Both the position numbers and the translations under genes were made by a program. Below are positions 16,249-24,700 of a stretch of DNA of 34,882 bases, piece by piece. The notes under the pieces were generated by a model that saw only the letters and a list, made by a program, of their open reading frames with translations, was not told the DNA's origin and did no database searches. This DNA comes from Clostridia bacterium (GTDB taxonomy: Bacteria; Bacillota; Clostridia; Christensenellales; UBA1242), in contig JAFVPU010000150.1 of NCBI GenBank assembly GCA_017505165.1, positions 1 to 34,882 on the forward strand. Reading direction: 5' to 3'. Every line of letters begins with the position of its first letter. Position 1 is the stretch's first letter.

Positions 16249-16260
16249 GCAAGTAATATA
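16241..16260 (-). promoter_or_regulatory. Candidate E-type promoter (E2)
   Basis: Minus strand TATATTAC (16260-16253), 4 nt, GTGATCTC (16248-16241). It lies between the end of the 287-aa gene and the 16183-16220 hairpin. It could drive a short RNA or, by readthrough, the lysozyme-like gene 129 nt downstream. Confidence 0.6.
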
Positions 16261-16278
16261 TAGACGTTTTATTTTGAA

Positions 16279-17142
16279 CTACACAATCGTGTCGGTTCTT
16301 TTATCAGTCTTAATATGAATCACACCAGATCCTTTGCCAGTATAAACATTGGTAAATTCAATATCAAAGTATTCTTCAACAAGAGAAAGGAATGCTCTTG
16401 GAACAGAAAATATCACTTTTCCATTTGGACACGATTTGGTAGTTATGATGTTAAACTGAAACAATAACGTTTCAGGAATGTTCTGACATTCTTCCAAAAG
16501 AATCTTTAAGAATCGTTTAACAGACACTTTACCTTTAACATTTCTCATGTGCTCAGTAAAATACCAATAACCTCTATCAGCGCCTTTCTGAAGAGTATAG
16601 TTTCGAAGAATGTACAGTGGACGACAACTTTGTGCTGTCATTTTGATAATGTCTTTCATAGCAGAAATAACAACTCTATCCGTAGAGTCGTGAACTTCGT
16701 CAAATATGAGATATGGAAGAGTTTTTCGTTTGATTCCATTTGTTCTGGCATTTCGAACTCTTTCAATCATGTGATCTCCAAACCAAGAATTCAATCCAGA
16801 CCACAAATATGGATAATCACGATCCTGCATTAAATGTTCAACATCATCATCTGACAACTCAGGTGATATAACTGAAACAAGTTCTCGTGTTTCAAAACCA
16901 AACAAAGCACAAAAATACAATCGATCCAATATAGACGTATTTTCAAGATCAAGTGCACTTAAATCTGCAAGAAGAATATTTTTAAGAACTTCTCGTAATA
17001 GAGTTACTGTCGTTCCTCTATTGTGTAATGTAAAAAAGTCTGCATAAACTTTTCTTCCACTGTATGTTTCAATAAGTTTTCTTTCATTTGAAAACTCTTC
17101 AAAATCTTTTAAATCATCAGCTGTTGGTTTATACTCATCCAT
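16279..17142 (-). CDS. Unknown protein, 287 aa
   Basis: ATG at 17142 with AAGGAG 6 nt upstream; the stop is TAG, the only one I noted in the window. A soluble alpha/beta protein. A segment PYLIFDEVHDSTD (about 144-156) resembles a Walker B/DExH strand, but no P-loop precedes it, so I do not call an ATPase. Other parts are helical with scattered aromatics. TGTATTAC (17172-17165, minus strand), one base off the E core, lies 22 nt upstream and may be its promoter. Function unknown. Confidence 0.6.
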   Translation of the reverse strand: MDEYKPTADDLKDFEEFSNERKLIETYSGRKVYADFFTLHNRGTTVTLLREVLKNILLADLSALDLENTSILDRLYFCALFGFETRELVSVISPELSDDDVEHLMQDRDYPYLWSGLNSWFGDHMIERVRNARTNGIKRKTLPYLIFDEVHDSTDRVVISAMKDIIKMTAQSCRPLYILRNYTLQKGADRGYWYFTEHMRNVKGKVSVKRFLKILLEECQNIPETLLFQFNIITTKSCPNGKVIFSVPRAFLSLVEEYFDIEFTNVYTGKGSGVIHIKTDKRTDTIV

Positions 17143-17285
17143 GATTACTCCTTGTCTCTATATAGTAATACAATAATACCTTCTTAAAAATTCTCTTAAA
17201 TTTAGGTAAAATCGTATTACTAACAGTAGACTTTTATATGTTTTAATGTTGAAATTTTTGGTTGAATTAATTTCTAAAAAGTGCT

Positions 17286-17314
17286 CTACCTTCCAGTGGC
17301 TAGCTGGAAGGTAG
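17286..17314 (-). terminator. Orphan leftward terminator-like hairpin
   Basis: CTACCTTCCAG / CTGGAAGGTAG, 11-bp perfect stem, 7-nt loop, followed on the minus strand by AGCACTTTTTAG. No protein gene ends here on either strand, which is why I infer an RNA gene to its right. Confidence 0.6.
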
Positions 17315-17425
17315 AACGATTAAATGTTATTGCATTATTAGCAATAACGATGTTAGGAGAGCAGGCTCTATGGAATCAAACCTCAACTGATTCGATTCCA
17401 TCACTTTTGAAAAACATTCAAAAGT
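17286..17425 (-). ncRNA. Candidate leftward small structured RNA, about 140 nt
   Basis: The 330-nt gap between divergent genes has no ORF but four consecutive stem-loops. They are 17326-17333/17341-17348 (8 bp, 7-nt loop), 17358-17361/17366-17369 (4 bp), 17371-17377/17394-17400 (7 bp) and 17402-17409/17419-17426 (8 bp). To their left is an 11-bp hairpin (17286-17314) that on the minus strand is followed by AGCACTTTTT. To their right, on the minus strand, are TTGTTA and TATATT separated by 17 nt, predicting a start near 17425, at the first stem. GTTAGG (17352-17357) can also pair with CCTcAAC (17381-17387) as a possible pseudoknot. A structured 5' leader of the rightward dNMP kinase is the alternative. 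Confidence 0.5.
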
Positions 17426-17431
17426 GCATAC

Positions 17432-17460
17432 AATATACATCGACAAAAATCTTTTAACAA
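17432..17460 (-). promoter_or_regulatory. Sigma70-like promoter for the candidate small RNA
   Basis: Minus strand TTGTTA (17460-17455), a 17-nt spacer, TATATT (17437-17432). The -10 matches 5 of 6 consensus bases and the -35 matches 4 of 6. The TATATTGT here is also a 6/8 match to the E core, with the same 4-nt step to the predicted start. Confidence 0.45.
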
Positions 17461-17473
17461 TGGAGATGGTAAA

Positions 17474-18091
17474 ATGATCAATGGTGTTGGATTTACGGGT
17501 AAGATGAAGTCTGGTAAAGATACCTGTGCAACTTACTTAACTGAAGAAATATTGAAATGGAAAGGTCCAAATTACATTATTAATAGGTTTGCATTTGCTG
17601 ATAGTCTTAAGGATATCTGTATGAACTACCTTGGACTCAGTAGACATGACTGTTACGATCAAGAAGGTAAAGAAGCTTTCAATGAATTTTGGGGAATGAC
17701 AAATCGTGAGATTCTCCAACGAGTTGGTACAGAGGCCATGAGAAATGGATTTCACCCTGACGTGTGGGCAAAAATAACAGAACTCAAAATTAAAGAAGCT
17801 GTTGATAATGGAGAATTTTTCATCATAACAGATGTAAGATTTCCAAATGAAGCTGAAACTATCATCAGAAATGGTGGAATAATCATCGAAGTTCTAAGAC
17901 CCAATACTGAATCAAATGGTATTCGAAATCATGCATCAGAACAAAGATTACCAATGGATCTCATCAGTCGTCAAGTAGTGAATAATAAAGATCTGGATAA
18001 TCTAAAAAATGAAATGATAATGATTAAATCTGTTATACGTCAGATTGAAAGAAAAACATCGATCTCAAATACCACTATTATAGCCGGATGA
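17474..18091 (+). CDS. Deoxynucleoside monophosphate kinase (T4 gp1-like), 205 aa
   Basis: Phosphorylates dNMPs to dNDPs for phage DNA synthesis. The P-loop is GKMKSGKDT at residues 9-17, with Asp after GK as in the dNMP kinase family. NRFAFADSLK at 37-46 is the typical second segment, and TDVRFPNEAE at 119-128 carries the DVR motif. The length is close to that of other phage dNMP kinases. ATG at 17474 with GGAG upstream. It is the first gene of a rightward unit. Its leader contains the stem-loops described for the candidate RNA, so it may be controlled by structure or by antisense RNA. Confidence 0.9.
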   Translation: MINGVGFTGKMKSGKDTCATYLTEEILKWKGPNYIINRFAFADSLKDICMNYLGLSRHDCYDQEGKEAFNEFWGMTNREILQRVGTEAMRNGFHPDVWAKITELKIKEAVDNGEFFIITDVRFPNEAETIIRNGGIIIEVLRPNTESNGIRNHASEQRLPMDLISRQVVNNKDLDNLKNEMIMIKSVIRQIERKTSISNTTIIAG

Positions 18092-18093
18092 GA

Positions 18094-18105
18094 AACATGC
18101 TATGT
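18094..18105 (+). promoter_or_regulatory. Candidate late-type promoter (L4)
   Basis: AACATGCTATGT, whose CTAT ends 41 nt before the ATG at 18144. A second CATNCTAT (CATTCTAT, 18121-18128) lies only 16 nt before that ATG. It would allow the 56-aa and 503-aa genes to be expressed apart from the dNMP kinase. Confidence 0.4.
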
Positions 18106-18143
18106 CAATGAATAGAATAGCATTCTATCAATAGGAGAACATT

Positions 18144-18314
18144 ATGTCGTACAAAAAAGTACAGGTTTATACACTTACAGCAACTCTTGGTATTGTCAAG
18201 TCTGCTGTTTCGAGAGTTACTGGAAGTTCTACTTCCAATATCGATTCTATCGTTTACAATAGTCTCAATCGTGCTATATCAAAAAAGAAAGCAAATAGTA
18301 AGGGAGTTAAGTAA
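18144..18314 (+). CDS. Small basic protein, 56 aa, unknown
   Basis: ATG at 18144 with AGGAG 6 nt upstream and stop TAA at 18312-18314. The sequence is rich in Ser, Thr, Val and Lys, with a basic tail (AISKKKANSKGVK). No Cys, no membrane span, no motif I recognise. Its last codons contain the AAGGGAG ribosome binding site of the next gene, which starts 2 nt after its stop. The two are therefore translationally coupled, and a partner role to the 503-aa protein (assembly factor or small virion protein) is likely but unproven. Confidence 0.7.
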   Translation: MSYKKVQVYTLTATLGIVKSAVSRVTGSSTSNIDSIVYNSLNRAISKKKANSKGVK

Positions 18315-18316
18315 TC

Positions 18317-19828
18317 ATGGGAAAATACAATTCTTTTGCTAACCTCCTGAAAGATCAGGCAACTCATGATAACCTTCCTGATATGTTATTTACGGACAAT
18401 GCCGATCTTCGTGGTTCCACCGCTCGTCTTGCAATAGCTTCAAGCTATGACGATGAAGTCTCTGCTGAAAACATTGTTGATGTGATCAAAGAATTTGACA
18501 GCTTTAATGAAGATGCTGAATACAACGGAATGTTTAGTAGCTTCGAAAACATTGCTCAGGCATTTGCATCAAAACTTCAGAATGGTGTTGATACTCTTCG
18601 CGCCATAAAAGAAGATGTCACATGGATCAAAGACAAACATGATGAAACCGTGGCTATGCGAATTGCAGAGAATCCTGTGCTCGCAAAAATCTGTGGTATT
18701 GAAAAAGAATTAACCATGGAAAATGCTGCATGGAATTACCTTGATGAAGTTGATGAACGATTCCTTATCACTGAACTTCATGACAAGATTGGTATGGATC
18801 CTGATCGTGAAATTAACAAGAGTGTGATCAGTCTGGTTATCAACGCAATGCCTTGTGCCAATCGCACCAATCAAGTTGAACTAAAAGCTATCGAAATTGG
18901 TGCAGACAAATTTAATGCATCTGTCGATAAACTTGCTGAATTCGTTCAGGGAGAGTCTAAAGAAACAGTAGCTGGAATGTTCGCTAATCTTCTGAAGCTT
19001 GATACTTATTCATGTGAACTCGCTGTCAGAAGTGCTACCAACTTTGCAAATGGTAAAACCCTTAGCAAACTGAACGACATCCTGCATATTTCTGTTGCTT
19101 ACAACAAGCTATTCGATGCTATCAAACGCGTTGATCTTGATATTGCAACATCAACTCTTGAAGAAATCGGCACTCATGTTGATGCAATGCATGCAATCAG
19201 CAGCACAATGCTGTACATCGCTTCTTACTACAGAAATACAATTTGGAAAGATTCAGTGTTGTTACCTGGTCCTTATGTGAATACAGACAACCTTTCTGCA
19301 TTTGAAAATGAAGGCGGAACGATTACAAACATCGTCCATCACTACAATCGATTCTTCAAAGATATCGCAGTGCCGTCTAACGGTATCACTGGCAAATTCA
19401 TTATGCAGTCAGCAGAAAGACTTGAAAAAGAATTCTCTGATGAAGCAACCAAAAACATTGCTATTATCAACTCTGAAAAGAAAAACATCGAACGTGGATG
19501 CTTCATTGTTGCATCTGTTGAATATCTCCGTGGACAAAAACTAAGTCCTAAGTTTCCGAATTCTTTGAATCTTGATAAATATGCAGCATCAGTGTTCGAC
19601 AGTATGCCTGAAGCACCTATCGAATCTCGTTTCTACAAACTTATCATCAATTCAATCCATCCAAACACCATCACATCCATGCTGTATGATCGTCTCAGTA
19701 AAGAGTATACATCATACGCAGCAAAGACAGGTAAACTCACAAAAGAAACCTGTGCTGAACTCGATGAAAAGGTATACTCTGATATGATCTGTGAATACCT
19801 TGTTAATCAGGGTGTTGTTATTGTTTGA
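18317..19828 (+). CDS. Probable virion protein, helical, 503 aa
   Basis: ATG at 18317; the ribosome binding site lies inside the end of the 56-aa gene. Almost entirely alpha-helical, acidic, with evenly spread Ala, Asn and Asp. No signal peptide, membrane span or enzyme motif. Composition and length resemble the unknown proteins of the 2396-7243 operon and suggest a virion or assembly protein. It ends 20 nt before a bidirectional terminator. Confidence 0.6.
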   Translation: MGKYNSFANLLKDQATHDNLPDMLFTDNADLRGSTARLAIASSYDDEVSAENIVDVIKEFDSFNEDAEYNGMFSSFENIAQAFASKLQNGVDTLRAIKEDVTWIKDKHDETVAMRIAENPVLAKICGIEKELTMENAAWNYLDEVDERFLITELHDKIGMDPDREINKSVISLVINAMPCANRTNQVELKAIEIGADKFNASVDKLAEFVQGESKETVAGMFANLLKLDTYSCELAVRSATNFANGKTLSKLNDILHISVAYNKLFDAIKRVDLDIATSTLEEIGTHVDAMHAISSTMLYIASYYRNTIWKDSVLLPGPYVNTDNLSAFENEGGTITNIVHHYNRFFKDIAVPSNGITGKFIMQSAERLEKEFSDEATKNIAIINSEKKNIERGCFIVASVEYLRGQKLSPKFPNSLNLDKYAASVFDSMPEAPIESRFYKLIINSIHPNTITSMLYDRLSKEYTSYAAKTGKLTKETCAELDEKVYSDMICEYLVNQGVVIV

Positions 19829-19848
19829 TTGAAAAAAGAAATTAATAC

Positions 19849-19883
19849 ACGTATACAAGAGGACTAAGTCCTCTTGTATACGT
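19849..19883. terminator. Bidirectional terminator between convergent genes
   Basis: A 16-bp perfect stem (ACGTATACAAGAGGAC and complement) with centre TAA, followed by ATAATTTATTG on the plus strand. It lies between the stops of the 503-aa gene and the zinc-ribbon gene. Confidence 0.85.
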
Positions 19884-19907
19884 ATAATTTATTGTTTGTG
19901 CTGTGTG

Positions 19908-20237
19908 TTATTCAAAGCCGCCTTCTTCGAATTCCAGACGATCTTCATAATCATCTAATTCATCGAAGTCTCCTTCAAACTCATTATCAGAAAGATCACC
20001 CATGACATCATCACCGAGAGCTTCCCGAATAGTACGAGAATCTTCGTCATCGTAATCGTCTTCTTCAAAGTCAAAATCGTCTTCGCCGAATTCTTCACAT
20101 TCACCATAATCGACATCATCAGATTCAATCATGTTACCACCATAATAACACTCAGGACAGTAAATTGATTCATCAATGTTACTGTCCATGAAATCTTCAA
20201 CGTCAAACGGTTTTCCACAGCTTTTGCAAATACTCAT
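19908..20237 (-). CDS. Zinc-ribbon protein with long acidic tail, 109 aa
   Basis: Two CxxC pairs (C4/C7 and C27/C30) form a probable single zinc ribbon. The remaining 75 residues are very rich in Asp and Glu with few hydrophobics, so they are largely disordered and strongly negative, like a DNA-mimic or chaperone-type tail. ATG at 20237 with AAGGAG upstream. It starts 24 nt downstream of the DHH phosphoesterase and is co-transcribed with it. It may bind a nucleic-acid-binding protein or RNA polymerase, but this is inference. Confidence 0.7.
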   Translation of the reverse strand: MSICKSCGKPFDVEDFMDSNIDESIYCPECYYGGNMIESDDVDYGECEEFGEDDFDFEEDDYDDEDSRTIREALGDDVMGDLSDNEFEGDFDELDDYEDRLEFEEGGFE

Positions 20238-20261
20238 GTTGTTGCTCCTTGTTTGTATGGT

Positions 20262-21542
20262 TTAGTTAAGAATGTTTGGTTGTTGTTTGCAATATGTCCA
20301 AATGGAATTTCCAATAACTTTGCATGGAGTATGTTCGTATTCAAGATTTTTCTCGATATGCTCACACACTTCATTTATATCAAGTCTCGGATCGAGGACA
20401 TAAATGCGGTATCTATACCACCCAGATTTTGTCATGAAATGAAATACTCCAAGTGTATACATATTACTCAATCCAGTGATGTAAAATGCATCAAGTGATG
20501 CAGTTGGATGATTGATACATATTGCTGTGTATCGTTCGGCAAGAACCGTCGGATATTGGTGAGACCACACCAACGGAACATATCCTGTATTTGAGTATCG
20601 TCTCACAATTGGATCTTCAAATGTAAGTTCAAATATGGGTTTAAGTATATTTTCATACGAAGGTTCTTCATACGAAGACGGTGTTTTAAATGGAAGAGTT
20701 TCACAAGCAAAACCAGCTGCATCTGAATGTCCACCACCACCGTATTTACGTGCGACAAGATTCACAGGATACTTCTTATCAATTGTAAATATAGAAACCC
20801 TGTATTTTGCAATGTTTGAGAAGTAACTGAACAGAATTCTGTATGGATAATCTTTGTATCTATCATTCATGGAATCAAACAAGAGACTGTTCGAATTCTT
20901 AACATTACAAGCCAGTGCTGGAATTCCATCAAGTTCTGTTTCAAATGCCCCATCATCAACAACTGTTTTGTTATGAACTTTGATGAAGTTGTCGATCTTC
21001 TTTCCTATGATACAAATTCTCTCGACATAATCAGGATCGACAAGAATGTGATCAACAATCTTATCAGTTTTTCGATCATTAGGACTGAGATCCATCATAC
21101 CAAGACCATAGTGGAAATAAAGAGCATTTATGTTCTTATCCCATTTCCATGTATCATAATCTGACACATATTGAATTGCTCTTGGGATAGGTTCATTTGG
21201 ATACAAATACTGCCAAGTGAGCATGGCAGCAGATACAGACTTTGAACGCAAACCTTCTGGATTGAAATTAACTTTTGCAGCATCATCGACAATCGGATGA
21301 TGATCAATCCAGACCAATTGTGTTTTTGTTGAGATTCTCTGTAATACTTCAAATGAATCGAAACTAAAATCGGTAACAAATGTAATATCACCAAGTATCG
21401 ATTCATCAAAGCTTTTACCATAATTGGTAAGATACATTCGAGTCTGTGGGTATTTTCGTTTTACGAGAAATGCACAGAACTTTCCATCGTCATCGACATG
21501 CGAGATGCATGTAACAGTATTGTGGGGTTTTACTTCAATCAT
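20262..21542 (-). CDS. DHH/DHHA1 phosphoesterase (NrnB-like), 426 aa
   Basis: All catalytic landmarks are present: HVDDDG at 15-20, VTDF at 56-59, DHH at 80-82 and SDYD at 127-130 (Mn-binding residues), then the DHHA1 substrate loop GGGGHSDAAGF at 268-278. The HxDxDG form and spacing fit the NrnB/oligoribonuclease branch, which degrades very short RNAs and related phosphodiesters in the cytoplasm. Residues about 285-426 are an extra C-terminal domain I do not recognise. ATG at 21542 with AAGGAG upstream; an E-type promoter lies 24 nt further upstream. Possible roles are recycling of nanoRNA during host RNA breakdown or removal of nucleotide signals. The second is speculative. Confidence 0.85.
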   Translation of the reverse strand: MIEVKPHNTVTCISHVDDDGKFCAFLVKRKYPQTRMYLTNYGKSFDESILGDITFVTDFSFDSFEVLQRISTKTQLVWIDHHPIVDDAAKVNFNPEGLRSKSVSAAMLTWQYLYPNEPIPRAIQYVSDYDTWKWDKNINALYFHYGLGMMDLSPNDRKTDKIVDHILVDPDYVERICIIGKKIDNFIKVHNKTVVDDGAFETELDGIPALACNVKNSNSLLFDSMNDRYKDYPYRILFSYFSNIAKYRVSIFTIDKKYPVNLVARKYGGGGHSDAAGFACETLPFKTPSSYEEPSYENILKPIFELTFEDPIVRRYSNTGYVPLVWSHQYPTVLAERYTAICINHPTASLDAFYITGLSNMYTLGVFHFMTKSGWYRYRIYVLDPRLDINEVCEHIEKNLEYEHTPCKVIGNSIWTYCKQQPNILN

Positions 21543-21565
21543 TTTAATCTCCTTATTGGTAAGTT

Positions 21566-21585
21566 ATATTCACTTATGTAATATA
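21566..21585 (-). promoter_or_regulatory. Candidate E-type promoter (E3)
   Basis: Minus strand TATATTAC (21585-21578), 4 nt, GTGAATAT (21573-21566). The core and spacer match the other E sites, while the second element keeps only GTGA. It precedes the DHH gene. A weak dyad TATGAAT / ATTCATA (21599-21605 / 21614-21620) lies just behind it and could be an operator. Confidence 0.55.
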
Positions 21586-21651
21586 TTGTTACCTTTCTTA
21601 TGAATCTAAATATATTCATATTTAATCACTATATTTGTGCGTAATTGCTGA

Positions 21652-21663
21652 AGCATTCTATAC
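21652..21663 (+). promoter_or_regulatory. Candidate late-type promoter (L5)
   Basis: AGCATTCTATAC, upstream of the giant fibre gene with a 65-nt leader. The leader contains a 7-bp hairpin AACCAGA-TGG-TCTGGTT (21675-21691) followed by TTCG. Confidence 0.45.
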
Positions 21664-21726
21664 TAAATATTAATAACCAGATGGTCTGGTTTTCGTCTCA
21701 TTGTCTCATATAGAAAGGATCTATAC

Positions 21727-24700
21727 ATGGCAAGTATTATCAATGGCGAAAGCTCTCCAAACTACTATGTAACACCCACTGGCATCACTATCGGCGGTCG
21801 CACAAAAGAATATGCGACTATTGCAGACATGTTGGCTGATACCAATCCTGGTAAATATGCCAGAGTTGCTGACGCCACCGGTGATACAACTGTTAAACAT
21901 GGAGCGGCTGTTTATCGCAGAGAAGGAACCGATTGGGTTAAGGTCTATGAAGAAGAATCTATGGACATGGAAAGTGTTATCACTTGGGATACACTTGCCG
22001 GAAAACCCAATGTTACTGCTCAGGCTGTAGAAGGTGCTATCGCGTCAGCACATAGTCACACCAACTACAGTGTTATCTCAAAACTCGGTGTAGATACCTC
22101 TGGCAATCTTACACTCGATGGAAATCCCGTTGGAAGTAATGGTCAGGATGCATCAGCAGCTATTGCACGTCTTGATGTTTTGGAACCAACCGTTACTAAT
22201 CTTGAAGCTACTGTTTCTGCACATGGAACTGACATCGCTGCTCTACAGAATCAGAATTATGTTTTTTCTGTCAATGGTGTAACACCAGATGCTAATGGTA
22301 GCATCACAATTCCTGTTGGTAATCCTAACAGTGTTCTGTATGTTGATGCAATGCCTGAACCTTCTGCTGACTTGGTTGGTAAAGTTGTGTTCTATAGTGG
22401 AGCATCTACAGCAACTTTCACAGCTGGTAATGTTTACAGATGTGTTCTCAATAGCAATTCTGTTTATGAGTGGAAAGTCATCACTGACAACTCCGAGATC
22501 ACTACACTGGCTAGTCTTGTTGCAACAAACACTGCGAACATTTCTACCAATCAGAATGGTATTCTTGCTAATACCAATGCCATCAATTCTCTTGATGCAC
22601 GTGTTATCACAGTAGAAGGCAAAGCACACGAACACAACACTGAAACCAACTTCGTCTTCTCAAATGAAGTGTTTGGTTGTACTGAAAAAGTTGAAACTTA
22701 TAAAACGTTTAACGAATTCAGTCTACCTGAAGAAGTTACTTTCAGTTTCATGACTTCTACAGAAACTGGTTACATCCTTGTTGGTAACGATAAGCTCTAT
22801 TGGACCAATTCTGCGTCTGGAAAATACGACGGTGTTCTTGATGATCTCACCGGAGATCTAACGAACATCACTTGGGGAGCATCTTCAAACAACGTTCTTG
22901 CTGTGATCGCTGATGGATCAATGTATGTCCGTGCTCACGATGCCGATATAACCAAACTTCCTGCAGCTGGAACACTTCTTGGTGAAGTAGAAACGCTGTC
23001 AAAAGATTCATGGACTATAGTCCCTGGTGGTAAAACATGGAAACAGATCTCCTGTCATGTTGAAAACTGGTTGGCTATTGACAACGATGGCAACCTGTAT
23101 GTTGCTGGTAAAAATTACTACGGTTTGCAGTTAAACGATGAAACAACAGGTGTTGTGAATTCTTTAACTCTCGCCGATGATTCTGGCGACTGGATCGATA
23201 TCGGAACTGGTAGATACCACAACATGGGTATGCGCGGTACCATTGATGAAAATGGTGTCAAACACGGTACGATTTATGCATGGGGTCAACTTTGGACTGG
23301 TGCAGTTGGTAATGGTATCAGCTACAGACAGGACATGAAAAAGACTTATGCCTGGGTGAATGGTGACACTGTTGTTCATACATTCTCAGCTACTCCTGTT
23401 GCAAATGCTACTGTGTATGCATTTGCTGACAAGATGACTATTCTCGGACGTCTCAGTGCAAATGCAAGCAACAATGCTTTAGTACTCGATGGAGTGTCTT
23501 ACACTAGAGATTCATCTTACGATATCAATCCTAGTACTCTGTACACAAAAACGATTACTCCTCTTGCTGTACCAACGTTTGATTCAGATGGTAATGTAAC
23601 AAACACTACTGTGTATAGTGACTGGTTCAAGATGGAAACTGGTTACTACCACAATGCTGCATTACGTAAAGATCCTACAACTGGAAAAACAGAAGTCTAC
23701 TTGTGGGGTGATAATGAATATGGGCAATTTGGTAATGGCAACTACGTCAATGGAACACTGACTCAGTCAACTCTGACTGAAGACAATGCTGCGTTGGTTG
23801 AGTTGTGGTCTTGGCCTACAAAGATTGAAGATAGTCGTTTCGATGATGCAATCGATATTCGATGCGCGCATTACGGTACGTTTATTCGTTGTGCTTCTGG
23901 TAAGATTTATTTTGCTGGTTGCAACAAAAGAAACTACCTTGGTACTGGAACATTCTCTGAAGAAACTGCGTTCATTCCTCACTTCACAGAATTGTCAACC
24001 ATGTTCCGTAACAACATTCCGTTGGTTTCAACCTACGGTGCTATGGTTGTTCGTAACTCACCGAGATTGTCTGATGATGCAGATGCTGTTGTAAGTGCAG
24101 CATTCACATATCCTCTGACTCCTAAGAATCTTGATGCTGCTATCACTGCATCTCACAACCACAGTATCGATACTGCAACGATTGATGCTGCTGCTATTCT
24201 TGTCAGTCAGTTTGCTTCTGCAATTCCGTTGGCTGCATCACACGCACACTCACATTTCAATCTTGCAGACTTGAATGCTATTGCTGTTCGTAACGGTGTG
24301 TTGTATATTAACAACAATCCTTACGGAGGTGGAAGCTCTAGTTCTGGTGTTGGTGGATCAGGAGTTACTGTTGATCCGACCAATGTTAAGTTGGATTCTC
24401 TTACTGACATTGCCGGTCTTAGTAACTTGTCTGGTGGTTTTGGATTTGAAGTTCTTTCTTATCGCAAAGTCAGTGATACTGAAGCATACATCCACGTTGC
24501 TCCTAAAGGTAACGTTATAAACTGCCAGGGACGTTATGTGGATCTTCGATCCTCAGCTGATACTGAAATCATAAGTGCTGAAGAACAGGCAAAAGGTCTG
24601 TACGCGGTTTGTTCTAACAGTTCTTCCAACAATGGTTATGTCTATTGTACAAAAGATCTTGTTACAAAAATGGAAGCTGTTGCAGCAAGCAGTTCTGCAT

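Noticed and set aside
16279-17142. Helicase/ATPase because of the DEVHD segment
   Set aside because: No P-loop or other helicase motifs precede it; a single DExH-like word is not enough.
17326-17426. tRNA or tRNA-like element suggested by TTCGATTCC and 7-nt hairpin loops
   Set aside because: No acceptor stem, and the arm around TTCGATT does not pair; the stems are consecutive rather than a cloverleaf on either strand.
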